From Pogostemon cablin (taxonomy: Eukaryota; Streptophyta; Magnoliopsida; Lamiales; Lamiaceae): a DNA stretch of 64,000 nucleotides. The stretch is taken from assembly GCA_023678885.1 (NCBI GenBank), contig CM043006.1:11187948-11251947 (forward strand). Reading direction: 5' to 3'. Positions 1 through 12,019 of the stretch are shown here, in pieces. The position numbers and the translations under genes were made by a program. Each line of letters opens with the position of its first letter. Within the stretch, counting starts at the first letter, position 1. The notes under the pieces are model-generated. The model did no database searches. It was not told the DNA's origin and was given only the letters and a program-made list of their open reading frames with translations.

Positions 1-508
1 GGTTAATTTTACAATTTTTTAAATAATTTTATTTATTTATTTATTTTTGTTTTAATTATGTTTTTGTAATTATTAGTATGTAATTTTTTTTACGTAATTA
101 ATTTTTTCATGGTTTTACGAATTTATTTAATTAATTTTGTTATGACTTCCTATTCTTTTCTTATTTCTTCGAATTTATCTATAATAAATTCATTTTTTAT
201 TTTTTAATAATATATATTAATTTTATTATAATTTTTCATTTATATTTTTTTAATTTTTTTTCATTATTTTTCTTTTAATTTTATTTGTTTTATTATTTTC
301 TAATATATTTTCACCAACATTAAAATTTAGTTATACATAAATAATTTTTTTTAAGATCTAATATGGATGTGATATTTTTTTATTTTTATAATTTTTTTAG
401 TTCTCTTTTTATTATCTTTTGTTTTTATTAATTTTTTTTTGTTTAATTTTGTTATTTTGTTTTTAATTTTTTATTAGTTTGTAATTTTTAATTTTTTATG
501 TTTACATT
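1..508. other. AT-rich intergenic DNA
   Basis: Very T-rich sequence with many short homopolymer runs. I see no ORF of note and no recognisable repeat boundary. It ends at the target-site duplication of the MITE that follows. Similar T-rich texture recurs at 992-1612 and 56400-56760, so this is probably the background into which the elements inserted. Confidence 0.6.
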
Positions 509-517
509 AATAATTTT

Positions 518-982
518 GGAAAAATTACTCATAGGTACACGCTTTGTACCCATTATTACTGTGAGATACATTGATTTAAAAAAATTACTCTCAGATACAA
601 AGTACTAAAACAAAATACCAAATATAACCTAAATTTATTATAATCTCATACACTTTTAAACCACAAACCTTAAACCCCTCACTCACCCACTGCGGACCCC
701 GGACCACCGCCGATTGGCCGCCGGACCACCGTCGGATTATTGGACCGTCGCCGCCAAAGCCATTTTTTTACTGCATACACTTTTTTTTACTGCACATAAC
801 ATTTGCTGCACACATTTTTTACTGCACACGAACTTTTATGCTGCACACAAATATTTATATGCAGCACATTGTAAGGGTAATATTGGAATATCACTATATA
901 TTTATATAGTTAGTAGTAATATTTGTATGCTTGTATCTCATACTAATTAAGGAGATTCCAATATACTTAGTAGTAACTATCC
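518..982. mobile_element. MITE A, MULE-type non-autonomous DNA element
   Basis: A 465-bp element flanked by the 9-bp direct repeat AATAATTTT (509-517 and 983-991), the target-site length typical of Mutator-like elements. Its ends form an imperfect inverted repeat: the left end reads GGAAAAATTACTCATAGGTAC and the right end, read in reverse complement, GGATAGTTACTACTAAGTAT. The interior has repeated CTGCACA motifs and no transposase. A second copy in the same orientation (MITE B) starts at 1613. The family assignment rests on TSD length and end structure only. Confidence 0.7.
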
Positions 983-991
983 AATAATTTT

Positions 992-1612
992 TTTATGGTT
1001 ACTTTTATTATTTTTTTAATTAAAATTTTTTATTATTTCTTTTTATATTATTTTTTCTATTTATTTAATTTTTTTGTTTTATTTTTTATTAATAATTTTT
1101 AATCTTTTAATTTTTTTTATGTTATTAAATTTTTTTCATGGTTAAATTTACTAAAAATTTTAAATTTTAATGATAATGTCGTCACTTGAATTAATTTTAG
1201 TTTTAATAATACTAATTAATATTTATTGATAAATACATAGATTTTTTTATAAATTATTTTCAAGTTTTGAATATTTATATCATTATATTAGATCAAATAA
1301 AAATTAAATCTATTCTTATTTAGAAACATAAAAAAATAAATAAAAAAATTGATCCTACTCCACCCATATATAAAAATTCTTTACTCCTTCGTTTATATAA
1401 ATTATTCATCATGACGAACAAAAGCTATATTCACTTTTTATAGAAAGTTTTTTTTATTATTGATTAATGTTTGTTGTTTCTTTTATATTTTTTAAATTCT
1501 CTTTTGATTATTTTTTGTTTTTATTTAATTTTTTTATTATTTTTATAGTTTTTTAGAGTTTTTCATGTGAATTTTTGTGCAAATAATCTTTCTCCACCTA
1601 TAAGTAAAACTC
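992..1612. other. AT-rich intergenic DNA between MITE A and MITE B
   Basis: T-rich sequence with no supported gene. The last nine bases (1604-1612, GTAAAACTC) are the left copy of the target-site duplication of MITE B; the right copy is far away at 56325-56333. Confidence 0.6.
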
Positions 1613-1868
1613 GGAATAATTACTACTAGGTACACACTTAATACCTATTATTACTATGAGATACATCAATTTAAAAAAAATTACTCCTAGATACAAAAAA
1701 TTAAGATCAATTACCCAATATACCATCAATTAAATGTGACCTAACAACTTTTATGCTGCACATACATAACATTATTTTTTATGCACATAATACATACGAT
1801 TTTTTTTGCTGCACATAATATTTATTGTTGGACTTATTATTTTTGCTGCACAAAAATTTTTTGCTGCA
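1613..1868. mobile_element. MITE B, left segment (split by Gypsy-1)
   Basis: Left part of a second copy of the MITE A family. It begins GGAATAATTACTACTAGGTAC and keeps the CTGCACATA-rich interior. It stops at CTGCA (1864-1868), the target site of Gypsy-1. The element resumes at 20440. Its outer 9-bp TSD is GTAAAACTC (1604-1612) against ATAAAACTC (56325-56333), one mismatch. Confidence 0.75.
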
Positions 1869-3439
1869 TGATGAGTGTGTAAATTCACTAGTTTTGAATC
1901 CGGATTCGTGTACTTATGGTATGATAAATAGTTGTAATTTGATGTGAATTGCTATACATGGTGGAAAGTCACGAATCAGGAGTTTACAAGGCTATTTGTG
2001 TTAATTTTTGATGGAAAACGAGTTGGAAGTGATCGGATTCGGAAAGAAAAAGAAACAGAGGTACGATTCGACCACGCAGGGGTCGGATTCGACCAAGTAG
2101 AATGGAGTTCGACCAGCACCTCTTATCGAACTGAGCTCAAAAAAGTCGAGTTCGACCACGACAAGGGAGTTCGACCAAATTACTTGGTCGAACCGTGGTC
2201 GAACTAAAAGCCTAAACAGAAGCAGTGCCAGTTCGACCTGGAAGTATTCGCTTTGACCAACACTCTGGTAGAATCCAGAATCAGAGGCCAATTTAGAGAC
2301 GGATTCGACCTGCAGGGAAGAGTTCGACCAACTTGTTTGGTCGAATTGATGTCCGAAAACTTATCAAATTTGTATTTTTACACCTTCAATACGTGTGTTC
2401 GCTCAAAAAGCACATCCAAGGCCCGTAAGGAGAGTTTACAAGTATAAAGAAGAGCTTTCGCAGGAGAAAAGAAAGCATTCATCATCCATCCTTCACCAAG
2501 CCCTACCACCATCCGAAAGAATCGTGAGGAGACGTTCATCTGGCTAGTCAAGTAAGATCATACCAACTAGCCATGATTGTTCCTAGATTAATCATGGGCT
2601 AAAACTGCTCCGGTAGTTCTAGGATTATGAAAGTTTTATGAGTTAATTGAATTTTCATGTGTAAACTCCTTACAACATTACTTGTGGTTTATTCTACATA
2701 AGATTGTGCTTTTTTAATTCAAACTCACGGTCGTTTTGTGCATCTTTAACTGTTATGTAGAGTCTGAATACATCTCTTGGTTATTGATTGAGTGTGTTCA
2801 CCGTTGAGCAGGATTGTATGTTATAATTCTAAGTGAAGGGATTCCAAAGTTTTATTAGAACTACCTTATATAGATACTTGTTAATTGAATCATATTCAGG
2901 TTAATAAGTAGGATAAAGAGTATAACTTTATAGTACCTAAAAAGGGAGATCAAATCGGGTTAGAGTACTAAGTGCACGGGAAATAATTAATTATGATAGT
3001 ACCTAGAAAGGGGGTAAAGTGTATCTCTTACTCCGAGGATATTCACACGTGTCATACGTTTACTTACTTGTGTCTATAGAGTACGCTTGCATAGTTTAGT
3101 GATGCATCCATAAACCACAATGCAGAGTCGAACATCAACACATGGAAAATAAATTAATAAGTAAAACTGGATTACCTGAAAAACTACTCTATTACTTACT
3201 TGATCACAACCAAAATTTCTCTATTACTTGCTTATTTATTCTGCTATTTCAATTATATGTTATTTAGTTTCACAATTAAATCCAATTATATTTGCTAACA
3301 TAATCTTAGTTTATTAGAATATAATCAAATTGATACTATTCCGTCTCTTGGGTACGATAGACACTTGGTCACCTATCGCAACTACAATTGATATCCTTAT
3401 ACTTGAGGATTAATTTTGTGTGTGAGAAAACGCTTATCA
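1869..3439 (+). repeat. Gypsy-1 5' LTR
   Basis: 1571 bp, matching 18865-20439 along its whole length with scattered substitutions and small indels. It has terminal TGATGAG and CTTATCA. A block of TTCGACC/GGTCGAA motifs lies at 2066-2347. A TATA-like TATAAAG at about 2443-2449 suggests transcription starts some 30 bp later. Confidence 0.92.
2066..2347. repeat. TTCGACC/GGTCGAA repeat array in Gypsy-1 5' LTR
   Basis: About a dozen occurrences of TTCGACC or its reverse complement GGTCGAA, plus one-base variants, often as facing pairs such as GTTCGACCAA followed by TTGGTCGAAC. The same motif family occurs at 5117-5480 and 16463-16840 of the same element and in the 3' LTR, so it is not a single local duplication. 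Confidence 0.85.
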
Positions 3440-3446
3440 AGTTCTT

Positions 3447-3464
3447 TGCACCGTTGGCCGGGGA
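3447..3464 (+). promoter_or_regulatory. Degraded primer-binding site, tRNA-Asp type
   Basis: Eight bases after the 5' LTR the sequence reads TGCACCGTTGGCCGGGGA. This resembles the tRNA-Asp primer site of Athila-type elements (TGGCGCCGTTGCCGGGGA) with two substitutions and a shifted base. It fits the intact-looking version in Gypsy-2 at 27491. Confidence 0.6.
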
Positions 3465-3551
3465 CAGAATTAATTATCTTTTGACTATTTCAAGTTTAAT
3501 TGAGATTATCATTCTTGTCTTAAATTTTGAACTCTTATTTTTAATAGGTGT

Positions 3552-5152
3552 ATGCTCACAAGATCAAAGAAAGGTGAATTAGAGCCATATAATCCAGAGA
3601 TCGAAGCATCGTCGAGGAAGAAAAAGAAGAAGAATAAGAACAAGAAAGTAGAACCAACTAAAGCTCTTGATTTAGGAGTTGAAGTTGACGTCCTAAATCT
3701 GCAAACGACTGAAGCTGCAATCGAAGTAGAAGAAATCAACATGGCGGCAGACCCGAACACATTTGCCATCCGGGAAGTCTTTAAGAACAACATAATAGGC
3801 AATGCTGGGTTGTTAGGAGCGAGAGGGACTGGAGCTGATTTTGATCTACACCTTGCTCTTATCACCATGATTGAAAGGAGTCCCTTCTATGGGGGAACAT
3901 TCGAAGATCCTCAGCAACATCTGAATAAGTTCCTTGGGTATGCAAGTACACAAAAAGATGTAGGATCTCATGAGGACGCGAGGAAGATCATATTGTTCAA
4001 GTTCTCGCTGAATGAAAAAGCGAAAGATTGGTACGATAATATTGATGTTGCTGAATGTGATACATAGGAGAAGTTGAAAGTGAAATTTTTGGAGCGATAC
4101 ATGCCACCTTCAAAGGTGTTCAAGATAAAGCAAGAAATTAATCAATTTTCTATCCATGGCAATGAAAAGTTTCATGAAGCATGGGACAGATTCAAGGACA
4201 TGCTTCGGAAGTGTCCTCAGCATGGGCTATCTAAAGCTCAATATATCAGTACTTTTTATAATGGGTTGGACTGCGATTCTCGGGTTTTATTTGATTCTTC
4301 TTCTAATAGAGCACTGCTTACTAAGTCACCCAATGAGGCCGAAAAACTTTTGTAGATATTTCGATGAATTCAAGGGATTGGCCGACTGATAGAGTGAGAG
4401 ACACTTATGTCCTTGGTAAAGTAGCACAGGTTGAGCATACTATGATAAAGTCGGGAAGAGATGATGAGATCGTCTCTAGCTTGACTAATATTAACAAGCT
4501 ACTAGAGTCTCAACAAAAGCAGATCACGGATTTATCGCAGAGAGTACCAATGCTGCAGCTGGATGGTGGCTATAATGGAGCGAGCCAAGAGGAGATCGAG
4601 GAGGCAAACTACTCCATGAGCCAAAGTATTCAAGGAACTAGGTACCCAAATCAAGGAAACCGGAACTACCAAGGGAACTACAACAATCGTTGTCCTCCAG
4701 GTGGTTATCAACAACCAAGGAGGCCAGAGTTTTCATGGAGCAATTCGAATAATGCGATGCAGCCTCCTATCGGCGTTTATCCGAGAGCTAAAGCAGAAGA
4801 AGAGAAGCTGGATTTTGAGGATACTATGAACAGGTACATGGTGAGGAATGATGCAAGAGTAGACCGTCTTGAGGCCAAGTTAGAGAAGAAAATTGATGAT
4901 CATCATAAGGATTTATCTACACAAGTAAAAGACCTTACGTTGCTAATGGGGGAGATGGCTGGTAATATGAATAAATTAACTCAAACTATAGAGAAAGGGA
5001 AGCTTCCGTCCCAAAGTATTGAGAATCTAAAGTCTTGTCACGCCATTACACTGAGGTCTGGAACGCAGTATGAGGGACCGATGAAGCCGGAATTGAAGTC
5101 TGAAGTGTTAGAAGCCCGATTCGACCCTGATTCGACTAGACATGCCGGTTGA
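3552..5152 (+). pseudogene. Gypsy-1 gag, broken
   Basis: Capsid-type Gag of an Athila-like element, which would form the particle that packages element RNA. It opens with a lysine-rich stretch (residues about 24-37). The capsid core follows, including FKDMLRKCPQHGL, also seen in the Gypsy-2 and Gypsy-3 gags. A Gln/Asn-rich tail follows, with a coiled-coil-like region at about 4850-4990. An in-frame TAG at 4065-4067 sits where a Trp codon is expected (next residues EKLKVKF), and a one-base frameshift lies near 4350. The last frame runs 4364-5152 and ends inside the TTCGACC array. No CCHC zinc knuckle is visible. The start follows the leader and gives MLTRSKK, parallel to MQTRSKE in Gypsy-2. 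Confidence 0.85.
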
Positions 5153-5480
5153 ACTGAACAGGGGAGGTCGAACTCAACATCTGGGTGACGTCTGGAGGAG
5201 TCAGAAGGTCAATTCGACCAAAATCAGGTGAGTTCGACCAGAGCCTCTGGTCAAACCGAGGTCGAACTCTACTGTCCAGAGCACTCTATATTGTTTGATG
5301 CCCGATTCGACCACGATTGCTTAGATTTGACCAAACCAGTTGGTCGAACCGTGGTCGAATCTGACTTTAAGGAGATGAACAGACTTTCAGATGTCCAGTT
5401 CGACCATTACTCACCGAGTTCGACTACCTACCCAGGTCAAACTCTCCCGTTCTGTGCCATTTTCCTAGTCGAATGCTCCG
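5117..5480. repeat. TTCGACC/GGTCGAA repeat array at the gag-protease junction
   Basis: Second array of the Gypsy-1 private motif, between gag and protease coding sequence. Units include GATTCGACCACG and TTGGTCGAACCGTGGTCGAA, almost the same compound unit as in the LTR. It introduces stop codons and separates the gag frame (ending 5152) from the protease frame. Confidence 0.85.
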
Positions 5481-5564
5481 CAAGATGTTGAAACTACTCC
5501 AGTATCTTCCAAAGAGCAGAGTACTGAGATTATAATAGAGAAGAAGTGGGAAAAAGCTAAGAAA

Positions 5565-6410
5565 TTGAGAGCCGAGAAGGATAAAGCGGAGAAGGCTGAA
5601 CGTGATGAATGGGGGGTTCCCAAAATGAAGATACCTCCGCCCTTTCCTCTCAAGCTAGTTAAGAAGGGATTGGAAGAGAAGTTCAAGAAGTTTTCAAAAA
5701 TCATAAACCAAATAAGCTTGAACATTCCTTTTTCTGAAGCCATATTGGAGATGCTGAATTATGTCCGCTTTTTGAAGGATATTCTTTTGAAGAAGAGAAG
5801 CTTGAACGGAGTTGAGATGGTGAATTTGTCTGAGAACTGCAGCTCGATCATTCAGAAGAAGCTGCCAGCTAAGCTTAAGGATCCGGGAAGCTTCACAATC
5901 TTATGTGAAATTGGAAAGGGGCTGGCACGTCGAGCCTTGTGTGTTCTTGGGGCAAGCATCAACTTGATGTCGTTGTCCACCTTTCAAAGGCTTAGTTTGG
6001 GGGACTTAACCCCCATGACAGTTGCTCTACAACTAGTGGATATGTTTATGACTTTTCCGAAGGGTGTGATCGAAGACGTTCTTGTCAAAGTAGAGAAGCT
6101 AGTCTTTTCCGTGGATTTTCTAGTGCTGGAGATGGAAGATGACAAGGATAATGTCACTCTTATTTTAGGGAGACCTTTCCTTGCTACTGCGGGAGCCATG
6201 ATAGATATACAGAAGGGTGAGTTGAGGCTAAAGATGTATATAGAAGAGGTCCTATTCAACCTTGACAAAGCAATGGAGATGCCAATGGAGATGCAATGTC
6301 ACAGTATTGATGTAGTGGAGGAGATTGTGAATGAAGATATGTCTTTGATTCTGTCGAAGGATCCTCTGGAGACATGTTTGATGGAGTCTCTGACTTTTCC
6401 CACTACGTAG
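5565..6410 (+). pseudogene. Gypsy-1 aspartic protease region, catalytic Asp lost
   Basis: Retroviral-type aspartic protease that would process the Gag-Pol polyprotein. The N-terminal part has the conserved linker (PPFPLKLVKKGLEEKFKKF, then ENCSSIIQKKLPAKLKDPGSF). The active-site motif, CDLGASINLM in the relatives in this window, reads CVLGASINLM here: the aspartate codon is GTT at 5943-5945. The downstream flap and hydrophobic region ending LILGRPFLATAGAMID is intact. The frame stays open to TAG at 6408-6410. The true N-terminus cannot be set because pol is normally a fusion or frameshift product of gag. Confidence 0.85.
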
Positions 6411-6720
6411 TTAGATGATCTCTACAATGAGGTATGTATTGAATTTTTTAAAAATTTACTTGCTTTAGGTGATGACAGGTATGAGTCGACAAGGACCAAG
6501 ATTGAAGAGGTCAAGTGAACTAAGAAGTACTTGTTATTGGATAGAGAGAGTGCACCTCTAGAAGTGAAGAAAGAGGAGTTGAAACTGCTACCGGAGCATT
6601 TGAAGTATGCCTACCTAGGTGACAATGAAAAATATCCGGTAATTGTATCTTTTTTCCTTGATGATGATCTACTTGAGGGTACCGAGAATGTTTTGGCGGA
6701 TCACCTATCACGGTTGGAGA
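6411..6720 (+). pseudogene. Gypsy-1 protease-RT linker fused to the end of RNase H (RT deleted)
   Basis: After protease the frame continues through the linker (LPEHLKYAYLGDNEKYPVIV, parallel to Gypsy-2 at 30560-30640) to about 6678 (LLEG). It then jumps directly to TENVLADHLSRLET, which is the extreme C-terminus of gypsy RNase H (compare KNVIADHLSRL in Gypsy-2 at 40880-40917). Reverse transcriptase and almost all of RNase H are therefore missing. Copia-1 then inserted in the last codons (TSD GAGAC at 6717-6721). Confidence 0.85.
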
Positions 6721-6721
6721 C

Positions 6722-7939
6722 TGTTGGCGTTCGATCGTGTGGTTAACATGAACCGTAAGGGTTCCATAAAATTCTACTGCAGCAGAAGCAAAAGAGTAGA
6801 ATCATATTATCTTTCAACAGAGTTGATGTAGAGGATGATCAACAGCAGCAGTAAATGACCTTCCGATCTTCTGCTGTATTCCCAAGTCAGATCTTGACGT
6901 CGTGTGGTCGATGATCATCAAGATCTCCTCAATATGCTATCCTTCCTTTTCTCTCACGTTTTTAGGCACAGGAAATAATTAGTTAGGGATCCAGATAAGC
7001 TGAGGTGACTTATATACATGGGCTACAGCAGGGACCAGGAGGAGAAATTGGGTTGTGCCTCCATTGGGCTTAAGTATCCAAGCTTAGTCCAAAGCTTATA
7101 CTTAAATCCAATAATAATAATATAGTCCACTAAAATATTATTACTGCACTGCCTTTCCAATCCAAAAATTATGTTTTGGGCTCCTTCTTATTATGAGCCC
7201 GTTAGTCTCCCCGTGTTTAAGATATACAATGTCCATTAATTAATTAAGTTACTGACAACTCCATTAATTAATATCTCATCCGAGAGTAGTACCATTCAAC
7301 CTCATTATCATGCCGAAATAAATCCACCTGCAGGGTTTACATAATAATTCTTATGAGCTCCTCAAGGGGATATTATCAACCTATGACGGATACGGATTCC
7401 TTCTACAATCAACAGCACACCATTGAGACATCACTACTTCCCAACTCACCGAGTTTGTTGATTTAATTGCATCTACATCTCACCCATTGATGAATCAAAG
7501 AAATACATACTATCCTACGTGTCGAGGTTATTGCATAGGGATTAAGAGCACGAATATCCATAATAACAGAGATCAAGTTCTTCTATAAGTCAGTATAAGG
7601 AACGATTTCAAACGGTCCTGCTCAATACACACAAAGTGCACTAGTGTGATTTTATAGCCAAGACCAGCTAATACCAAACCACACTACAACCATCCTGATA
7701 GAGAGTCCCCGTCTATCTCAGTTGTGAGCATCTGTTTATACTTTATAAGGAAACCGATAATATGATCTTCCGCGTGTTGTCGCACAATATATTATCTACA
7801 GTATAAAGTAAGTGGACTATTGTATCATGCATATAAATAAATTATAAGATGGAATCATTTGATCATATGATTCTCATTTCAAATAAATTGTTATAACATT
7901 GTTCATACTAAAGCTAGACTTTTAGTATACAATCCAAAA
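6722..7939 (-). repeat. Copia-1 3' LTR
   Basis: 1218 bp, nearly collinear with 13358-14576. It ends CCAAAA where CCAACA is expected. A TATATA box lies at about 7009-7016 (TATATAAG read on the minus strand). A minus-strand polypurine tract (AGTGGGAGA, 7940-7949) adjoins it, identifying it as the 3' LTR. Confidence 0.92.
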
Positions 7940-8031
7940 ATCTCCCACTTATACTAAAAGACTATGCTGTCATGTCTTCTGCCATACATCTTATTCCCAC
8001 CCCCACTACACTACCATCAAAAGCTTTCACC

Positions 8032-11000
8032 TTAAGGTCCTTGTAAAGCTTTCACCTCCTTGTGATTAATTGCCTTATGGACTTGTGATTCCTTCAAGTT
8101 TTCAACTATACCAATATCATCAAGATAGATTGTGATATCCTTGGGCAAACTTAGAAACACTTCAAAGTCCATCATGAAGTCTCTAGAGTCATATAGATAC
8201 TTTGACAGCCTCATAGGCTCCAATTTATTATCTTTCCATGATGTAGTCTAAAATATATTTCTATACAACATTCCTCCACATTATGAATCTACTTCCTAAA
8301 ATTAAATACATAACCTTGAGGTGGATTTACTGCCATCTAATCTGACTAAAAAATCCGAATCTACGTAATCCAAAAGAAGCAGTGAATCTGCCCAGTAAGT
8401 CTACATATAATTTCCAGTCCTTCTCAGGCACTTCATATATGTCTTACCACAGTTCATCATTCTTGTTTCGGGTTACTTTGATACTCACTGTTCATGCGTT
8501 CAGCAAAAAAGATATCCAATCTCGTGCATAGCATTCCTTAGATTAAGCTTCCTTATTCGCCAAAGGATAAGGAGCTGTTTTCATCTCCTTTATCTTCTTT
8601 TGTGTCTCAAGACACATTTCCATAGATAAAGTAACATGCTAAAACAAGTAGGGATCGTATCATTTCATGAAGCTTGAGATAAGCATAACATCCTTTCTTG
8701 TGATCCGTATTACCGTGATCAAAAGGATATATTTTGCTTTTATTAAGTCCTTCATATCATATCGCTTTATTAACCATACCCGTACGCCCGACAATACTCT
8801 TTCATTGTCTCCAATGAGCAATATATCATCTACGTACAGTACAAGAAATACCACCACGTTTTCATCACTCTTTTCAATACATAAGACACATCTGTGCATT
8901 GAATAAATCCATATGACTGGATTTTCTCATCAAAACGGATGTTTCATGATCTTGAAGCTTGCTTTAGTCCATCGATGGACACTTTTAAGCTTACTATCAC
9001 AATGCTCTTAGCCCTTTGCAATGAATCACTCTGGTTGCTTCACATAGATATTTTCCTCAAGACTTCCAATCAGGAAAGCTGTCTTGACATCTATTTGTTA
9101 TTCCTCATATTTCATATGAGTAGCAACTTATAAAAGAGTCCGAATCAACATTGGCATAGCTACCAGCAAATCAGGTTTTCTCATAATCGAACCATTTCTT
9201 TCTGAGTACACTTTTTCGCAACAAGCTTTGCTTTCAAGGTTTTCAACTTACCGTATGATCCTCTTTTATTTTCTATGACCATCTCCAATGGCTTTTACAC
9301 CATTTTAGTGATCTTACAAGCTCCCAGATTTGTTTAGAATCCATAGATCCTATTTCAACATTCATTGCAACTTACTAAGATTCCACATTTTCATCTTGTA
9401 GTGCTTTGTCATATCCGTGGGTCCATTCCATGTTTACTAGGGACCAAGTCTCACGACTCTCCCAAAATATATATCTTACCGGTTGTCGAACAACCCTCCC
9501 ACTACGACAAGACACTACATGTAATTGTGTATCAGACGTGACACGCGTTGCAGTTTACCTTGTGGTATATCCTCTTATACACTTGGTACTAATACTTTGT
9601 GTTTTTCTCTCACTTCCTTTAGAACAACTTATACATGAGTTTGTGATTTATTACATAGGCCTTTTCCAAAAATCTGGTGTTTGTGTTAACAATCACCCTT
9701 CGATCTTTTGGACTAAATAAATCACCCTCCATTTTTCTAGGATGTCCCACAAATAGACAAACGTTCATACGAATTACTGTTTCTAGTGTATATCCATAAA
9801 ATGAATTTAATAATTTCAAATAATTCATCATCTATCTAACCATCACCATAAGAGTCTTATTCCTTCTTTCCGCCACACCATTCAGCTGGGTCATGCTCGG
9901 TGTTGACAACTTGAGATTTAATCCCAACTTATGATTAATAGCACCTAACTATCCTAAGAGGTACTCACCATCATGATTAAATCGTAATGACTTAATATAT
10001 TTTCCATGACGCTTCACTGTACCAGCCTTGCAATTCTTGAATTAATCAAAGAACTTAGACATGCAGTGCATCAAATAAATATATCGGTATCTAGAATAAT
10101 CTTCGAATATTCATAACCACCTCTCGTCTGGATAATATTAGGTCCGCTTGAATCAGAGTGAACTAATTCCAACATATATATCTTTGGCTCTACAGCCCAC
10201 AGCCTTGAAAAGGTAGTTAATCATTTTTACTTCCAAGCAAGACTCACAAGTTAGATAATTTCCACTTCCAATAAACCTAACGGTTCATCGGCCATCAACT
10301 TTTGAATCCTACTCAAGTAAAATGATCTAGTCGTAGATGCCAAATATATGTTTAGTTCATATCCGAAGGTACCTTTCTTTTACTAATATTAGAAGATGTT
10401 TTATTAATTACTATTTGTTGCATATGTGAAATATACATGATTTAAGAGTATACAAATTGTCCACCAACGTACCATAACATATTACAACTCTATCCTTCAT
10501 TATAATGACCATGTCATTTAAATGAAATGGAGTATCCATCCATTAATGCATAGAAACCGAAATCAAATTCTTTATATGAAAACGTACGTAAAGACAATTT
10601 CTCATAATCAAACGTCTACTCATATCATTAGAAAATTAAACAACCCCGCTGCAACAGCCACTACTCTTGTAGTTTTACCCATGTTTATAATAATCTTATT
10701 ATCACTTAGTCATAGGCTTTTAGAGATCCCGGTATCTACACACGATGTGTTAGTAGGTGCCATCACTAATCATGCTTCAACGACTAGCAAGTAAGATTCT
10801 AACCTTGTTCACTCATTTGATGAAATTGGATTTCCTTTACCACATGTTTTGTCAGAAGTTTCTCACCATATACAACCTCTTGTAATTCAGGTGAAACTTA
10901 CTCAAAACATCTAGGCAATTATGGAGAATTGTCTTAGGTTTCCCCTTCAACTTCCTCTCCAAGTATCTCCAATTTATTCATCAAATTGAATCATGATCTT

Positions 11001-11170
11001 CCGCCTATCTATCTTACTCAAGTATCCGAAGAGTTACATGAGACCATCATATTTCTATGAACCTCTCATCTCTTCACTAGAGACTTTAATAGGCATCATG
11101 AGACGTCCTTAAGGGAGAACACATTTTTATTATCTTAAGCCGTAAAATTCGAAACCAAGATACTTTTCTA
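8032..11170 (-). pseudogene. Copia-1 gag-pol remnants
   Basis: Decayed Ty1/copia polyprotein read on the minus strand. RNase H remnant at 8032-8223 (DDIGIVENLKESQVHKAINH, the DNxGAVANxKExxxHKxxKH region). RT at about 8640-9240, with LYVDDILLIG intact at 8660-8899 and an RT upstream segment (KLKVSIDGLKQAS-like, near 8950-9000) out of frame. The integrase core can be followed from about 10340 to 9830 (HSD, the GGEY block, then NGVAERRN-like) through many stops. At 9619-9831 the ORF goes straight from YTLET to CLFVGHPRK, so about 75 residues usual in copia integrases are absent. Gag traces lie at about 10790-11100. There is no usable frame. Confidence 0.8.
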
Positions 11171-11339
11171 ATCATCTAATTTTGGACAAGTAAATATGTT
11201 TCTATTAGTATACAATAAGCGAGATAAAACCATTTGAAATTACAGAGATTCACAAATAAATACACCGATCAAATCTTTGAATTTATCCATTTATATTGAT
11301 TCCCTCAAAATCATATAAAATATAAATTCACCGGCATCT

Positions 11340-11880
11340 CAAGCACCGTGAGTCTGCAAGCCACGATAGTGTGGACGTTTACAAACCCGAACATTTACAA
11401 GAGAAGGTTTACCCATTAATTTCATTTGTCAACCTAACTTTATGATAAAATAATTAATAGTCGGTTCCTACTTAGCCATGCAAATAAAAGCAATGACTCC
11501 GATGGGGAGGATACATAATATTCACATCTAAGTGTACACCATTATTCGACCCTAAGTCCGCGGCCCAAGCTTATGTGCCTTACAGATGGAGAAGTACACA
11601 CCCGCTTGGATAACTTCCTACAGTCATCAATTATAAGTCTATACAGTGATCCGCAAATGAACTCATCCGATGGGAAGGAAGGTCTATTCCAACACGCAAG
11701 TTCATGCATCACATTACAAACAATAATTATTTAATGAAGTCTATACCAGTGATCCATGAATAAACTCATCCGATGGGGAGGAAGGTCTATGCCAACATGC
11801 AAGTTTACTCACATCACTTATAAACCAATAATGGAGGCCGCGGGAATTAATTACCAATCCCCTCTCCCACTTAGTAATTT
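11340..11880 (-). repeat. Copia-1 tandem repeats with CATCCGATGGGGAGGAAGG
   Basis: Non-coding segment shared by all three Copia copies. Units of roughly 100 bp contain CTCATCCGATGGGGAGGAAG (about 11665 and 11767), with a related CCGATGGGGAGGATAC at 11500. The counterparts in Copia-3 lie at 46950-47240 and in Copia-2 at 35310-35620. Placed between the GC-rich leader and gag. Function unknown. Confidence 0.75.
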
Positions 11881-12019
11881 AACAACCGAGGGTTTTTACA
11901 TGCATATAATATTCACAATAAAATACGCAACTTAGCATGCTCCTATTACAGCAAATAAGACAGTAAATCACGGAGAACATGCAAACATATATAACAATAA
12001 TCAGATAATTAAATCATAT

